A stretch of 15,914 nucleotides of DNA from Anaerolineales bacterium (GCA_030673085.1 DAOVFE010000009.1:1-15914), one strand, 5' to 3'. Counted from the first letter of the stretch, positions 7,514-15,089 are shown. Made by a program: numbers and translations. The notes: generated by a model not told the origin, from the letters alone.

Positions 7514-7527
7514 CTGCTAAGGAGCAG
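7514..7527 (+). promoter_or_regulatory. Hairpin presenting the rpsO Shine-Dalgarno sequence
   Basis: CTGCT (7514-7518) pairs with AGCAG (7523-7527), leaving AAGG in a four-base loop. AAGGAG (7519-7524) is the ribosome-binding site, so the fold would partly occlude it. The AAGGAG-to-ATG spacing favours the ATG at 7534 (9 nt) over the in-frame ATG at 7528 (3 nt). Confidence 0.5.
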
Positions 7528-7533
7528 ATGTCC

Positions 7534-7806
7534 ATGTCTATAACGAAAGAAGAGAAGAATCAGATTATTGAGCAGTTTCACCGGCATGAGGGCGATACCG
7601 GATCACCTGAAGTGCAGATTGCGATCTTGTCTCGTCGGATCGAGCAATTGACTAGTCATTTACGGATACATAAGCACGATGTTTCATCTCGGCGGGGCTT
7701 ATTAAAATTAGTGGGTCAGCGCAGGCGGCACCTTGCATATCTTAAACGTATGAATCCTGAATCGTATCTGGAAATAACCGAGCGTTTGAGCATCCGCCGT
7801 AAGTAG
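7534..7806 (+). CDS. rpsO: 30S ribosomal protein uS15
   Basis: A 90-residue protein that binds the three-way junction of the central domain of 16S rRNA early in 30S assembly. It aligns throughout with S15: GDTGSPEVQIAILSRRI, LTSHLRIHKHDVSSRRGLL and LVGQRRRHLAYLK. The usual length is 89. The start at 7534 (MSITKEEK) gives the normal N-terminus and the right ribosome-site spacing; a start two codons earlier at 7528 is in frame but poorly spaced. It is followed by pnp, the classical rpsO-pnp order, across a 223-nt structured gap without a terminator, so co-transcription is expected. S15 often represses its own translation, and the leader hairpin here could serve that. Confidence 0.97.
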   Translation: MSITKEEKNQIIEQFHRHEGDTGSPEVQIAILSRRIEQLTSHLRIHKHDVSSRRGLLKLVGQRRRHLAYLKRMNPESYLEITERLSIRRK

Positions 7807-7817
7807 AACAGATAGTA

Positions 7818-7888
7818 TGCGGATGATACAAGACTAGTCATCTGCAAGTTGATTATGCGGGCAGTGTCGGTTAAATGGCGCTGTCCGC
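7818..7888 (+). promoter_or_regulatory. Two hairpins in the rpsO-pnp spacer
   Basis: Stem 1: 7818-7826 pairs with 7838-7846 (9 bp, one wobble). Stem 2: 7857-7866 pairs with 7879-7888 (10 bp, two wobbles). Neither is followed by a T-run, so they are better read as processing or stability elements than terminators. Confidence 0.5.
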
Positions 7889-7933
7889 TAATGTGATATA
7901 GAAAAGAATATATAGCGCCGGTGCCCATTAGGC

Positions 7934-8025
7934 GGGTTGGGAATTGGAGTTCGCCAGTCAACCACTTTCAGGTTGGCGGTCGCTCTCCAGTCCCTAACCT
8001 CCCTGGGCTACCGACATGGAGGTTA
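7934..8025 (+). promoter_or_regulatory. pnp leader: long hairpin and competing Shine-Dalgarno sequestering stem
   Basis: Segment 7935-7963 folds back on 7971-7999 to give a long imperfect stem of about two dozen pairs with small bulges and a 7-nt loop. Separately, TAACCTCC (7995-8002) is the perfect complement of GGAGGTTA (8018-8025), which contains the pnp ribosome-binding site. The two folds share 7996-7999 and exclude each other. In E. coli, pnp is autoregulated through RNase III cleavage of a long leader stem followed by PNPase; a comparable but differently built control is inferred here. Confidence 0.6.
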
Positions 8026-8029
8026 TTTA

Positions 8030-10240
8030 ATGTTAGAAGCAAAAAGATTTGAAACTATTGTAGGCGGCAAGCCAATAATAGTTGAGACCGGTAAGTTAGC
8101 CCAACAGGCCGGTGGGGCAGTTACTCTGCGTCAGGCTGAAACGATGGTTTTTACCGCTGCTACAATGGCGAAAAAACCTCGCGAGGGAATTGATTTTTTC
8201 CCTTTGACAGTCGATTATGAAGAGCGGCTTTATGCCGGTGGGCGCATCCCAGGCTCGTTCTTTCGCCGTGAGGGGCGTCCCAGTGAAGCAGCAATTATAA
8301 TTGCCCGGTTGACGGATCGCCCGCTTCGTCCGCTTTTTCCAAAGGATATGCGTAATGATGTCCAGGTAATCCTGTATTCTCTATCTTCTGATGGAGAAAC
8401 TCAGATCGATATGCTGGCTATCAATAGTGCATCTATGGCATTAACGATATCAGATATTCCTTTTGGGGGGCCAATTGGAGCCGTTAGAGTTGGATTGATC
8501 GATGGCAACTTTGTGATCGATCCCACCTATCAGGAGATGGCTCAATCCAGTCTTGACTTGCGTGTGGCCGGCACCAAAGATGCTATCTTAATGGTTGAAT
8601 GCGGAGCCAAGATTATCGGAGAGGATGCGATTGTTGAAGCGATCCGCTTCGCCCATGAGCAAATGCAGCCGATCATTGCTCTTCAAGAAGAGATGCGAGA
8701 TGCTGTCGGCAAACCGAAACAAAAATATCTTTCCTTTAAGACGCAAGAGAATGTATCCTCAGCAGTGAAGAGCTGGCTTGGAGATCGACTAGATCAATTC
8801 CTTTCAGCTTCCTATTCCAAAATTGAGTTGCACTCGGCCTATGATGAATTACAAAAAGAAGCCGTTGAAGCATTGGCAACAAACGATGAATACAATGAGG
8901 ATGATATCGTTAAAGTATTGGAGGATCTCTTCCAAGTCGCATTGCGTGATCGAATTCTAGAGAAGGGACAGCGGCTTGATGGACGGAGCCTGCGGGAAAT
9001 CCGTTCTCTTTTAGCAGAAGTCGATATAAGCCCGCGGGCCCATGGTTCAGGATTATTTACTCGAGGCGGGACCCAGGTATTAACTCTAGCCACTCTGGGC
9101 ACTCCTCGTGAACGCCAGGAACTGGATGGATTATCGCCAGTTGAAAAGAAGCGCTACATGCATCACTATAATTTTCCGCCGTTTTCTGTAGGAGAGACAC
9201 GTTTTCTACGTGGATCTTCTCGACGGGAAATTGGTCATGGTTCGCTTGCTGAGAGAGCGCTGGTCCCGGTTTTACCCCCTATAGATGAATTCCCTTATAC
9301 GATGCGGCTTGTTTCAGAATGCCTTTCATCTAATGGCTCCACATCAATGGCATCTGTCTGTGGATCTACATTGGCGCTGCTGGATGTCGGCGTACCGATC
9401 AAAGCTTCTGTAGCCGGAATCGCTATGGGGTTAGTGAAAGAAGGGGAGAAATACGCTATCTTGACCGATATCTTGGGGACCGAGGACCATCTTGGTGATA
9501 TGGACTTTAAAGTAGCTGGGACCAGCGAGGGGATCACTGCGCTGCAGATGGATATTAAAATCAAGGGCATTACACCGGAGATTATGCGAGAGGCGCTCGA
9601 GCAAGCTCAGGAAGCTCGCCTAAAGGTTCTAGAGGTTATCGGGGATTGTATTTCTGCTCCGCGACCTGAACTTAAACCGCATGCGCCACGAATAACTGTA
9701 TTGCAGGTTGATCCAGAAAAAATTGGCGCGATCATTGGTCCTGGAGGCAAGACTATTCGTGCTATTCAGGAAGAGACGGGCGTACGAATCGATATTGAAG
9801 ATGATGGCAAAGTATATATCGCAGCCACTGATGGCCCTGGCGCTAAGGAGGCTCGACGAAGAGTTGAAAGCTTAATCGAAGAGGCAGTCGTTGGGCGGGT
9901 CTATACCGGGAAAGTAGTGCGAACAACGGATTTTGGCGCATTTGTTGAGATTCTGCCAAATACCGATGGCATGGTCCACATTTCTCAATTGGATACGGAG
10001 CATATAGAGAAAGTCGAGGACGTTGCTAAGGTAGGCGAAGAGATCACAGTCATGGTCACAAATATTGATCAGAATGGCCGGATCCGGCTCTCCCGCAGGG
10101 CGGTACTGGAAGGATGGACGCCGGAGGAGGCTCTCGAACATGATCGACGACCAAGCGGGCGTCGATCAAGCTCAGGATCGCGCTCTGGCGGCAAGAGCAG
10201 AAGCGGAGGAAAGGGAAGCTATCAGAACCGCAAACGCTAG
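8030..10240 (+). CDS. pnp: Polyribonucleotide nucleotidyltransferase (PNPase)
   Basis: A 736-residue phosphorolytic 3'-5' exoribonuclease, normally a trimer in RNA decay complexes. Domains in order: RNase PH-like 1 (about 10-140, with FFRREGRPSE at 78-86), an alpha-helical linker, RNase PH-like 2 (about 320-540), KH (about 553-612, IIGPGGKTIR) and S1 (about 620-692). A Ser/Gly/Arg/Lys-rich tail runs from 708 to 736. Active-site landmarks are present: GSSRREIGHG (395-404), NGSTSMASVCG (435-445), and D486, D492 and K494 in EDHLGDMDFK, the same numbers as in E. coli. GGAGG (8018-8022) lies 7 nt before the ATG at 8030; the frame is open further upstream to 7937, but that part is the structured leader. 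A terminator follows. Confidence 0.97.
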   Translation: MLEAKRFETIVGGKPIIVETGKLAQQAGGAVTLRQAETMVFTAATMAKKPREGIDFFPLTVDYEERLYAGGRIPGSFFRREGRPSEAAIIIARLTDRPLRPLFPKDMRNDVQVILYSLSSDGETQIDMLAINSASMALTISDIPFGGPIGAVRVGLIDGNFVIDPTYQEMAQSSLDLRVAGTKDAILMVECGAKIIGEDAIVEAIRFAHEQMQPIIALQEEMRDAVGKPKQKYLSFKTQENVSSAVKSWLGDRLDQFLSASYSKIELHSAYDELQKEAVEALATNDEYNEDDIVKVLEDLFQVALRDRILEKGQRLDGRSLREIRSLLAEVDISPRAHGSGLFTRGGTQVLTLATLGTPRERQELDGLSPVEKKRYMHHYNFPPFSVGETRFLRGSSRREIGHGSLAERALVPVLPPIDEFPYTMRLVSECLSSNGSTSMASVCGSTLALLDVGVPIKASVAGIAMGLVKEGEKYAILTDILGTEDHLGDMDFKVAGTSEGITALQMDIKIKGITPEIMREALEQAQEARLKVLEVIGDCISAPRPELKPHAPRITVLQVDPEKIGAIIGPGGKTIRAIQEETGVRIDIEDDGKVYIAATDGPGAKEARRRVESLIEEAVVGRVYTGKVVRTTDFGAFVEILPNTDGMVHISQLDTEHIEKVEDVAKVGEEITVMVTNIDQNGRIRLSRRAVLEGWTPEEALEHDRRPSGRRSSSGSRSGGKSRSGGKGSYQNRKR

Positions 10241-10260
10241 TAAATAATACTTACATCTTA

Positions 10261-10293
10261 ATGCCCTCGTAACGCTCGAGGGCATTTTTGTTT
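10261..10293 (+). terminator. Intrinsic terminator after pnp
   Basis: ATGCCCTCG (10261-10269) pairs perfectly with CGAGGGCAT (10277-10285) over a 7-nt loop, followed by TTTTGTTTA. It closes the rpsO-pnp unit. Confidence 0.92.
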
Positions 10294-10913
10294 ATATCGA
10301 TAAACGATGGCATGTGACATTGAAATGCATAAGCACAAATAGCTAATTTTAAATAATACTAACTAGGTCAGGCGCTATCGTTTCGCACCATAATCTGGAA
10401 GGGTAGCGCAGACTGCACCGCTTAGAGTGTGACATAGATTTCTACCATTTTTGAAAACGAAAAGAGTATATGCGTTATTAATATGGCAGCAAGATAGTAT
10501 TATTAGAGCAGATCATATATGCTACAATCGATTCGAATTTTTTACCGGAGGGAATCGAAAAGAAGCGATATTATTATTTGCCATTTTAGGTCCGGCCGGA
10601 ATGGCCGAGGGCACATAATCGTAGATTGGTCGATCTCTGTCGCTCACTGAGGATGGAGCATTAAGCCTAGCGGCTTCGCGAATGGGGTTTAGGTCTCTCA
10701 TGAGCGCCTCTACATTTTTGTGAGTGCACAGCGGTATAGTTATTTAAAGACTTGAGGGATTACGGTTTAATCAAATTTGGGTATCCTGGCTCGCATAAGA
10801 GCTCTAGTGCTTGTTGTGATTTTCATAATCAGACAAGCTACCAGATAATAATATTATTACGCTATCTAGTCCGGAATAATTTAAGGACGTATAGGATATT
10901 GGAGAGAGCATCA
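10294..10913. other. Long non-coding region upstream of the AI-2E-type gene
   Basis: About 620 bases without a convincing gene. A weak extended -10 promoter, TATGCTACAAT with the hexamer at 10523-10528, would give a leader of roughly 380 nt. Within it are a CGGCC-GGAAT-GGCCG hairpin near 10590-10605 and a hairpin of GCTTGT plus TGATT (10809-10821) with AATCA plus ACAAGC (10827-10838). I tested by eye for T-box, RNase P RNA, SRP RNA and tmRNA signatures and saw none. The frame open from 10752 is not used as coding because the ribosome site is at 10901. Confidence 0.5.
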
Positions 10914-12146
10914 ATGAGCGAAATGAAGAATGTGTCTCCCTCGCCCCCCTGGGAACCAGGCACTCGTCTTATTGCGACTGTGCTTATGATCTTGCTGGCG
11001 GTTTTCTTGCTTTTTAAATTGCAGCAATTGGTTGTAGTCATGGTCTTGTCTTTTCTTCTGACGTATATTCTATTTCCCATAGTGAGACGGACCGAGCAGT
11101 TGATAAAGGGGCCTAGGTGGCTGGCCGTCTTGTTGGTTTTCACAGTTATATTGATCCTTATAGTTGCCGCTGGAACTGGAGCCGGCGTAGCAATCTCAGA
11201 ATCAGTCGTGGATTTGATAGATGATCTAGGAAAATTAGCCGCTAATTCTCCAGAACTTTTTTCTGATTTACTGACTTCAAAGCTATTTATTGGACCATGG
11301 GTTTTTGACTTGAACGAGCTGAATTTAGAGCCTGCTATAGAACAGTTATCAAAAAGTGTGCAGGGATTGCTTCTGCAAACTGGAACTATCCTGGCCTCTG
11401 TCGCCAGCGGCGCAGCGACGGCTATAGGGCTGGGGGTAATGGTATTTGTTGTAAGCTTTTATTTACTTATGGATATTGATAAAGCAGATAAAACCCTGCT
11501 CAATCTAGTGCCTAAGCGCTATAGAGCGGATATTCGGCGTCTGATGGTAGAGACCGGGGAAGTCTGGCAGAGTTTCTTTCGCGGGCAGATTATTCTTGGA
11601 CTGGTCATCGGCAGTGCAGTGGCATTAATGATGAGCTTAATAGGCCTTAAATTCTCGGTTGCTATAGGTGTAATTGCCGGGCTGCTTGAATTTATACCCA
11701 TGTTTGGCCCCTTTATATCCACGATAATCGCAGTAATTATCGGTCTGTTTCAAGAAAGCAACTGGCTTGGACTTTCCCCGGGCTTTTACTGCCTAGTTAT
11801 CATAGGGGCTTTTTTATTGATCCAGCAACTCGAGAATAATATTCTTGTGCCAAGAATCATTGGTGGCAGCTTGAACTTGCATCCGCTAATTGTTCTATTG
11901 GCGGTATTTGCCGGTGGAATTATTGGAGGACTATTGGGTGTTCTTATAGCAGCGCCTTTGGTGGCTACCTTGAGGTTGTGGTTAGGCTATGTTTATCGGA
12001 AAACGGTTGGGCTTGAAACTTGGCCTGCTCCGGCAATTGGGCCGCTACAGAAACCCAAGCAGTCATTGGCCAAGCGGTTATTAAATCAGATGCATGATCA
12101 TAAGAGCAATGGCAAGAAATCACAGACACTTGGGGATGAGCCATAG
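10914..12146 (+). CDS. AI-2E family transporter-like membrane protein
   Basis: A 410-residue integral membrane protein of the AI-2E (TqsA/PerM-like) family. Hydrophobic segments begin near residue 20 (ATVLMILLAVFLLF, then VVVMVLSFLLTYILF and AVLLVFTVILILIV). A soluble stretch follows (about 95-155), then more helices. The late motif LLEFIPMFGPFIS and the C-terminal NNILVPRIIGG...LHPLIVLLAVFAGG...GVLIAAPLVA are typical of the family. Some members export autoinducer-2 or move Na+/H+; most are uncharacterised, so the substrate is unknown. GGAGAG (10901-10906) sits 7 nt before the ATG at 10914, which gives the usual N-terminus. It stands alone behind a long untranslated region. Confidence 0.88.
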   Translation: MSEMKNVSPSPPWEPGTRLIATVLMILLAVFLLFKLQQLVVVMVLSFLLTYILFPIVRRTEQLIKGPRWLAVLLVFTVILILIVAAGTGAGVAISESVVDLIDDLGKLAANSPELFSDLLTSKLFIGPWVFDLNELNLEPAIEQLSKSVQGLLLQTGTILASVASGAATAIGLGVMVFVVSFYLLMDIDKADKTLLNLVPKRYRADIRRLMVETGEVWQSFFRGQIILGLVIGSAVALMMSLIGLKFSVAIGVIAGLLEFIPMFGPFISTIIAVIIGLFQESNWLGLSPGFYCLVIIGAFLLIQQLENNILVPRIIGGSLNLHPLIVLLAVFAGGIIGGLLGVLIAAPLVATLRLWLGYVYRKTVGLETWPAPAIGPLQKPKQSLAKRLLNQMHDHKSNGKKSQTLGDEP

Positions 12147-12308
12147 TATAGTGCTCCCCGCTAACATCTACCACACTTTTTCACCGGCTAATGTTTTTTT
12201 CAGTACTTTCTACAAACAGCTTGTTAAATATCCCCTTTAGGGAGCGGCCTGAAAAGCTTCTAAATAGTCTAGGATATATCTATACCAACAAAGAAAATGG
12301 AGCGAAAA

Positions 12309-12488
12309 ATGTCGAAACAAATTGAGCCGAAGATCACAACTCTGGCCGAAACAGAGAATTACATCGCTTGGCAGGCGGATGAACCCGATGGTGAGACTAC
12401 CTATCATCTTGAGCTTGGTTTAGTTACGCTTCATTTCTTCCGAGAGGAATGGATTGAATTAATCGAAATATATAAATCTCTCGATTGA
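12309..12488 (+). CDS. Small conserved protein of unknown function
   Basis: A 59-residue acidic soluble protein: after MSKQIEPKITTLAETENY it reads like two or three beta strands (IAWQADEPDG, TYHLELGLVTLHFF) and a C-terminal helix (EEWIELIEIYKSL). I recall similar short proteins, with YHLELGxVTLHFxxEEW, in Chloroflexota, but no function is known to me. GGAG (12299-12302) lies 6 nt before the ATG at 12309; an in-frame ATG at 12297 overlaps that site and is less likely. It is separated from the membrane-protein gene by about 160 nt and from the next gene by 473 nt. The pattern of the text, not just the open frame, argues that it is real. Confidence 0.65.
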   Translation: MSKQIEPKITTLAETENYIAWQADEPDGETTYHLELGLVTLHFFREEWIELIEIYKSLD

Positions 12489-12961
12489 GATTCCTAATAT
12501 GGGGAATTCAAAGCGGCAAGATCGAGGAGTCTAATCCAGGTCTGAACAGTTGTGGTTCGATGCTGGAATGCATCGTTGAGATGCGGCCAATACGATGATA
12601 GATCTTGCGCGAAAAATTGCGTCTCTTTGCTGCGGCTTGGCCTGTAGCCTGCAATACGCCGAATGCTTCACGCATGAAGCAGCCTAATCGACGGCTTCTA
12701 AGCGAGGGATGCATCATATGCCCTTGGCGGCGGATTTGATGGCCTTTGCCTGGAATATGCTGAAATCGGGAGTGCTTATACTTCTTTGCAGTTTTCCAGC
12801 TAATGAACTGAAGTTAGCGATTGTTGATTCGATTGGTTTTCTTCTGCTACTGTGATAGAAGATCAAGGGGGACGAACGAAGCCAATCGTCATTTTAATGT
12901 TTGTCTCATTAGGCAGCCAATGCTATCATCTAGTATTCTCATGGAATTATGGTGAAAGCAT
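12489..12961. other. Intergenic region with hairpins and no clear gene
   Basis: No convincing protein is seen. Hairpins: CATCG/CGATG near 12571-12598 and GCTTCA-CGCA-TGAAGC at 12665-12680. A short hydrophobic frame could start at ATG 12718 (9 nt after GAGGG) and end at 12855, giving 45 residues with a GVLILLC stretch; the evidence is too thin to call it a gene. The phosphoribosyltransferase promoter is at its right edge. Confidence 0.45.
12901..12929 (+). promoter_or_regulatory. Promoter of the phosphoribosyltransferase gene
   Basis: TTGTCT (12901-12906), a 17-nt spacer and TATCAT (12924-12929). Transcription would start near 12936, leaving a leader of about 26 nt. Confidence 0.6.
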
Positions 12962-13468
12962 ATGGTGCAAAGGCGAGAGCTTCTGACGTGGAAAGAAGTT
13001 GAGCAGCTCATCGATAATCTTATTCCCCAATTTAGAGCTGAGTTTGAGACCATGATCATCATAACCCGCGGCGGAATTGTGCCCGGGGGTCTACTCTGTG
13101 AAGCATTGAATATTCAATGCGTTATGAATGCAGCCGTTGATTTTCCGTTTGAGGATGAGCGCAAAGAGGCAAAGCTGCTAGCGTGGCCGCGATTTATTCA
13201 ATTTCCAAATGATGACCAATTATATGACCACAAGGTCCTTATAGTTGATGATGTATGGGGTTCGGGGAGAACCATAACGGCAGTAAAGAATAGAGCTGTA
13301 GCTGCGAAAGGGGAGCCATTTACTTGTGTAATGCATTTTAATCCTTATCGGAGTCTTTTTTCATCTGCTAAACCAGATTATTATGCGGCGATTACAGATG
13401 CGCGCATTATTTATCCCTGGGAAATTGATCGCGGGCCTGATAGGGTATTGTTTGATCAGCCAGAATAG
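12962..13468 (+). CDS. Phosphoribosyltransferase family protein
   Basis: A 168-residue type I phosphoribosyltransferase. The PRPP-binding loop is clear at VLIVDDVWGSGRTI (92-105), with the paired acidic residues D96-D97, and an N-terminal strand-loop IIITRGGIVPG (32-42) matches the pyrophosphate-binding loop. The C-terminal IIYPWEIDRG resembles predicted xanthine/hypoxanthine-type enzymes of COG2236. Purine salvage is likely, but the base cannot be decided. It has its own promoter. The ribosome site is weak (GGTGAAAG about 3 nt or more upstream). Downstream, an 8-bp inverted repeat centred at 13501-13502 with a T-rich stretch may end the transcript. Confidence 0.85.
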   Translation: MVQRRELLTWKEVEQLIDNLIPQFRAEFETMIIITRGGIVPGGLLCEALNIQCVMNAAVDFPFEDERKEAKLLAWPRFIQFPNDDQLYDHKVLIVDDVWGSGRTITAVKNRAVAAKGEPFTCVMHFNPYRSLFSSAKPDYYAAITDARIIYPWEIDRGPDRVLFDQPE

Positions 13469-13525
13469 ATCGGGTAATACTTGGCATAGGGCAGTTATTG
13501 GGCAATAATTAATTCTTTCCCAAGT

Positions 13526-13554
13526 TTGACAACCCTATAGCCCACAAGTATAAT
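13526..13554 (+). promoter_or_regulatory. Perfect-consensus promoter of the S1-like/rpsU/infA operon
   Basis: TTGACA (13526-13531), exactly 17 nt, then TATAAT (13549-13554): both hexamers match the sigma-70 consensus completely. The transcript should begin near 13561, leaving a leader of about 159 nt before the first start codon. Confidence 0.85.
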
Positions 13555-13610
13555 TCTGACAAGTTGTGCATAGCATTTATGACCGTTGGTTAATTAGGTG
13601 AAGGAGTAGG

Positions 13611-13703
13611 TCTGGCCAGGTTATCCTTTTGATTTATTCTAGCGTCGTCATCTAATATCAGCCTGGTCGGATGGCTATTGAACTGACTAGGCTTTTCTTA
13701 TTT
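13611..13703 (+). promoter_or_regulatory. Attenuator-like leader with mutually exclusive hairpins
   Basis: Terminator form: AGCCTGGTC (13660-13668) pairs with GACTAGGCT (13685-13693), 9 bp with one wobble, then TTTCTTATTTC. Alternative form: 13611-13622 pairs with 13660-13671 over 12 positions (three wobbles), consuming the 5' arm of the terminator. This is the architecture of a transcription attenuator. Loop of the terminator stem is 16 nt. The ligand or protein that would choose between folds is unknown; a product of the operon is one possibility. Confidence 0.55.
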
Positions 13704-13719
13704 CAGGGGGAAGTGCTGA

Positions 13720-14814
13720 ATGGGCAATGATGCGCGAGACAATTTAAGCATTTTTCTCTCCGGGATGGAGCAAGTCGCTACGCCGCAGCGGGGAGATTTG
13801 TTGAGTGGAGTGATTCTATCGATTTCAAGCAATGGTCTAGTAATTGACCTTGGATTAAAAAGGGATGGCATCGTCCCGCGCTCGGATCTTGAGCGCATAC
13901 CATCGTCAGAAGGAAATTTTAAAGCTGGGGATCGAATAGCAGTTATGATAGTCGATCTGGCTGACCAAGATGATAACTTGGTAGTCTCGATCGCCCAAGC
14001 TCGCGAAAGCGAAGATTGGCTGAAAGCTCAAAGCCTTTTAGAGAACGGCAGCATTTTTGAAGGTATTCCACAAAGCTATAATCGTGGTGGCTTGATTATC
14101 CCTTTTGGGCGCTTGCGCGGTTTTGTTCCTGCCTCTCATATTAGTGAAATGCCGCGCGGGCTGGAAGAAGCTGACCGCATTGTTAAGTTACAATGCTTTG
14201 TTGATCGAAAGATGCCGTTAAAGGTCATAGAAGTAGACCCGAAGCGGCGCCGATTAGTATTATCGGAACGTAAAGCGGTCCGTCAATGGCGCCAGGAACA
14301 AAAGGCGCATTTACTAAAGACGCTTAAAGTAGATGAAGTCCACGATGGTATTGTCACCAGTCTTTGTGAGTTTGGTGTTTTTGTAGATATTGGCGGGGCT
14401 GATGGCTTGATCCATATTTCGGAGTTGGCCTGGCGTCGAGTCGAGGACCCAAGCAAGATTCTGACTGTTGGGCAGGAAATAAAGGTACTGATATATAGGC
14501 TCGATGAGAAAGCCAATAGGATCGGCTTGAGCTTTAAGCGTTTACAGCCCAATCCTTGGGAAGCCGCGGCCGATCAGGTTGCTGTAGGCCAATTGATTTC
14601 TGGGAGCGTTTCGCATTTAGGAAAAGCGGGTGCCTATGTTTGGTGTGATGAAATTGGATTAGAAGGTTTGATTCGGTTTGATAATATCCCTGAACAATTC
14701 CAGGTTGGCTTGCCTATTAAGGCTCTAGTGAAAGTATTTAACATCGAGCGTGAACGCCTTGAACTTGATTTAGTGGAATTGAAAGAGACGGTAGATCATT
14801 CGACGGTAGAATAG
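13720..14814 (+). CDS. S1 RNA-binding domain protein, ribosomal protein bS1-like
   Basis: A 364-residue protein with four S1 (OB-fold) repeats at about residues 23-94, 108-183, 204-275 and 287-352. The third is the most canonical (GIVTSLCEFGVFVDIGG, then GLIHISEL); the second is divergent. Full-length E. coli S1 has six repeats, while four-repeat proteins are common in Gram-positive and related bacteria. The likely role is mRNA binding at the 30S subunit or another RNA-handling role. AGGGGG (13705-13710) lies 9 nt before the ATG. It is first in an apparent operon with bS21 (30 nt downstream) and IF-1, which supports a translation-initiation role. The gene symbol rpsA is plausible but not certain. 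Confidence 0.88.
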   Translation: MGNDARDNLSIFLSGMEQVATPQRGDLLSGVILSISSNGLVIDLGLKRDGIVPRSDLERIPSSEGNFKAGDRIAVMIVDLADQDDNLVVSIAQARESEDWLKAQSLLENGSIFEGIPQSYNRGGLIIPFGRLRGFVPASHISEMPRGLEEADRIVKLQCFVDRKMPLKVIEVDPKRRRLVLSERKAVRQWRQEQKAHLLKTLKVDEVHDGIVTSLCEFGVFVDIGGADGLIHISELAWRRVEDPSKILTVGQEIKVLIYRLDEKANRIGLSFKRLQPNPWEAAADQVAVGQLISGSVSHLGKAGAYVWCDEIGLEGLIRFDNIPEQFQVGLPIKALVKVFNIERERLELDLVELKETVDHSTVE

Positions 14815-14844
14815 GTATTTGAAAGTGAAGGGAGGTGAATACAA

Positions 14845-15054
14845 GTGACAACTGTTATCTTACGACCTAATGAAAGCCAAGAGCAATTACTCAAGCGCTT
14901 TCGTAAGAAGGTTGTAAAAAGCGGAATATTAAGCACTGTGCGCCGTAAGCGATGGTTCGTATCGAAGAGCGAATTGCGTCGGATACAGCGGAAGAAAGCA
15001 ATTCGCCGGCTTAAGCGTCGACAGCGCAAGGTAGATACTCGCCGAGGAAGATAA
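14845..15054 (+). CDS. rpsU: 30S ribosomal protein bS21
   Basis: A 69-residue, very basic protein. The N-terminal TVILRPNESQEQLLKRFRKK followed by a V-x-K-S-G-I-L segment and the Arg/Lys-rich tail (RRKRWF, RRIQRKKAIRRLKRRQRK) is typical of bS21, which sits on the 30S platform near the anti-Shine-Dalgarno and helps base pairing with mRNA. The start is GTG, with GGGAGG (14830-14835) 9 nt upstream; no ATG gives a better fit. It follows the S1-like gene by 30 nt and precedes infA by 50 nt. Confidence 0.92.
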   Translation: MTTVILRPNESQEQLLKRFRKKVVKSGILSTVRRKRWFVSKSELRRIQRKKAIRRLKRRQRKVDTRRGR

Positions 15055-15073
15055 TCTCGGTGAAAATGGTAGA

Positions 15074-15089
15074 GTGCCCGAGAGGGCAT
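15074..15089 (+). promoter_or_regulatory. GNRA-capped hairpin just before the infA ribosome site
   Basis: GTGCCC (15074-15079) pairs with GGGCAT (15084-15089), with one G-T pair, closed by the tetraloop GAGA. It ends 5 nt before GGAGG (15095-15099). There is no T-run, so it is not a terminator. It may be an RNA stability or translation element. Confidence 0.45.

Noticed and set aside
7937..8029. N-terminal extension of pnp from a start at 7937
   Set aside because: The extension lies in the long leader stem, is not PNPase-like, and the ATG at 8030 has an ideal ribosome site.
10550..10720. Possible SRP RNA (GGTCCGGCCGGAATGGCC) or T-box leader
   Set aside because: The SRP domain IV asymmetric loop (GGAAGGAAGCAGC-type) and the T-box consensus AGGGTGGTACCGCG are absent.
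10752..10913. 54-residue N-terminal extension of the AI-2E-type protein
   Set aside because: It has no ribosome site, the text is not family-like, and GGAGAG before 10914 fits the internal ATG.
12535..12600. Possible tRNA suggested by a GGTTCGATGC string
   Set aside because: No acceptor, D-arm or anticodon stem can be assembled around it.
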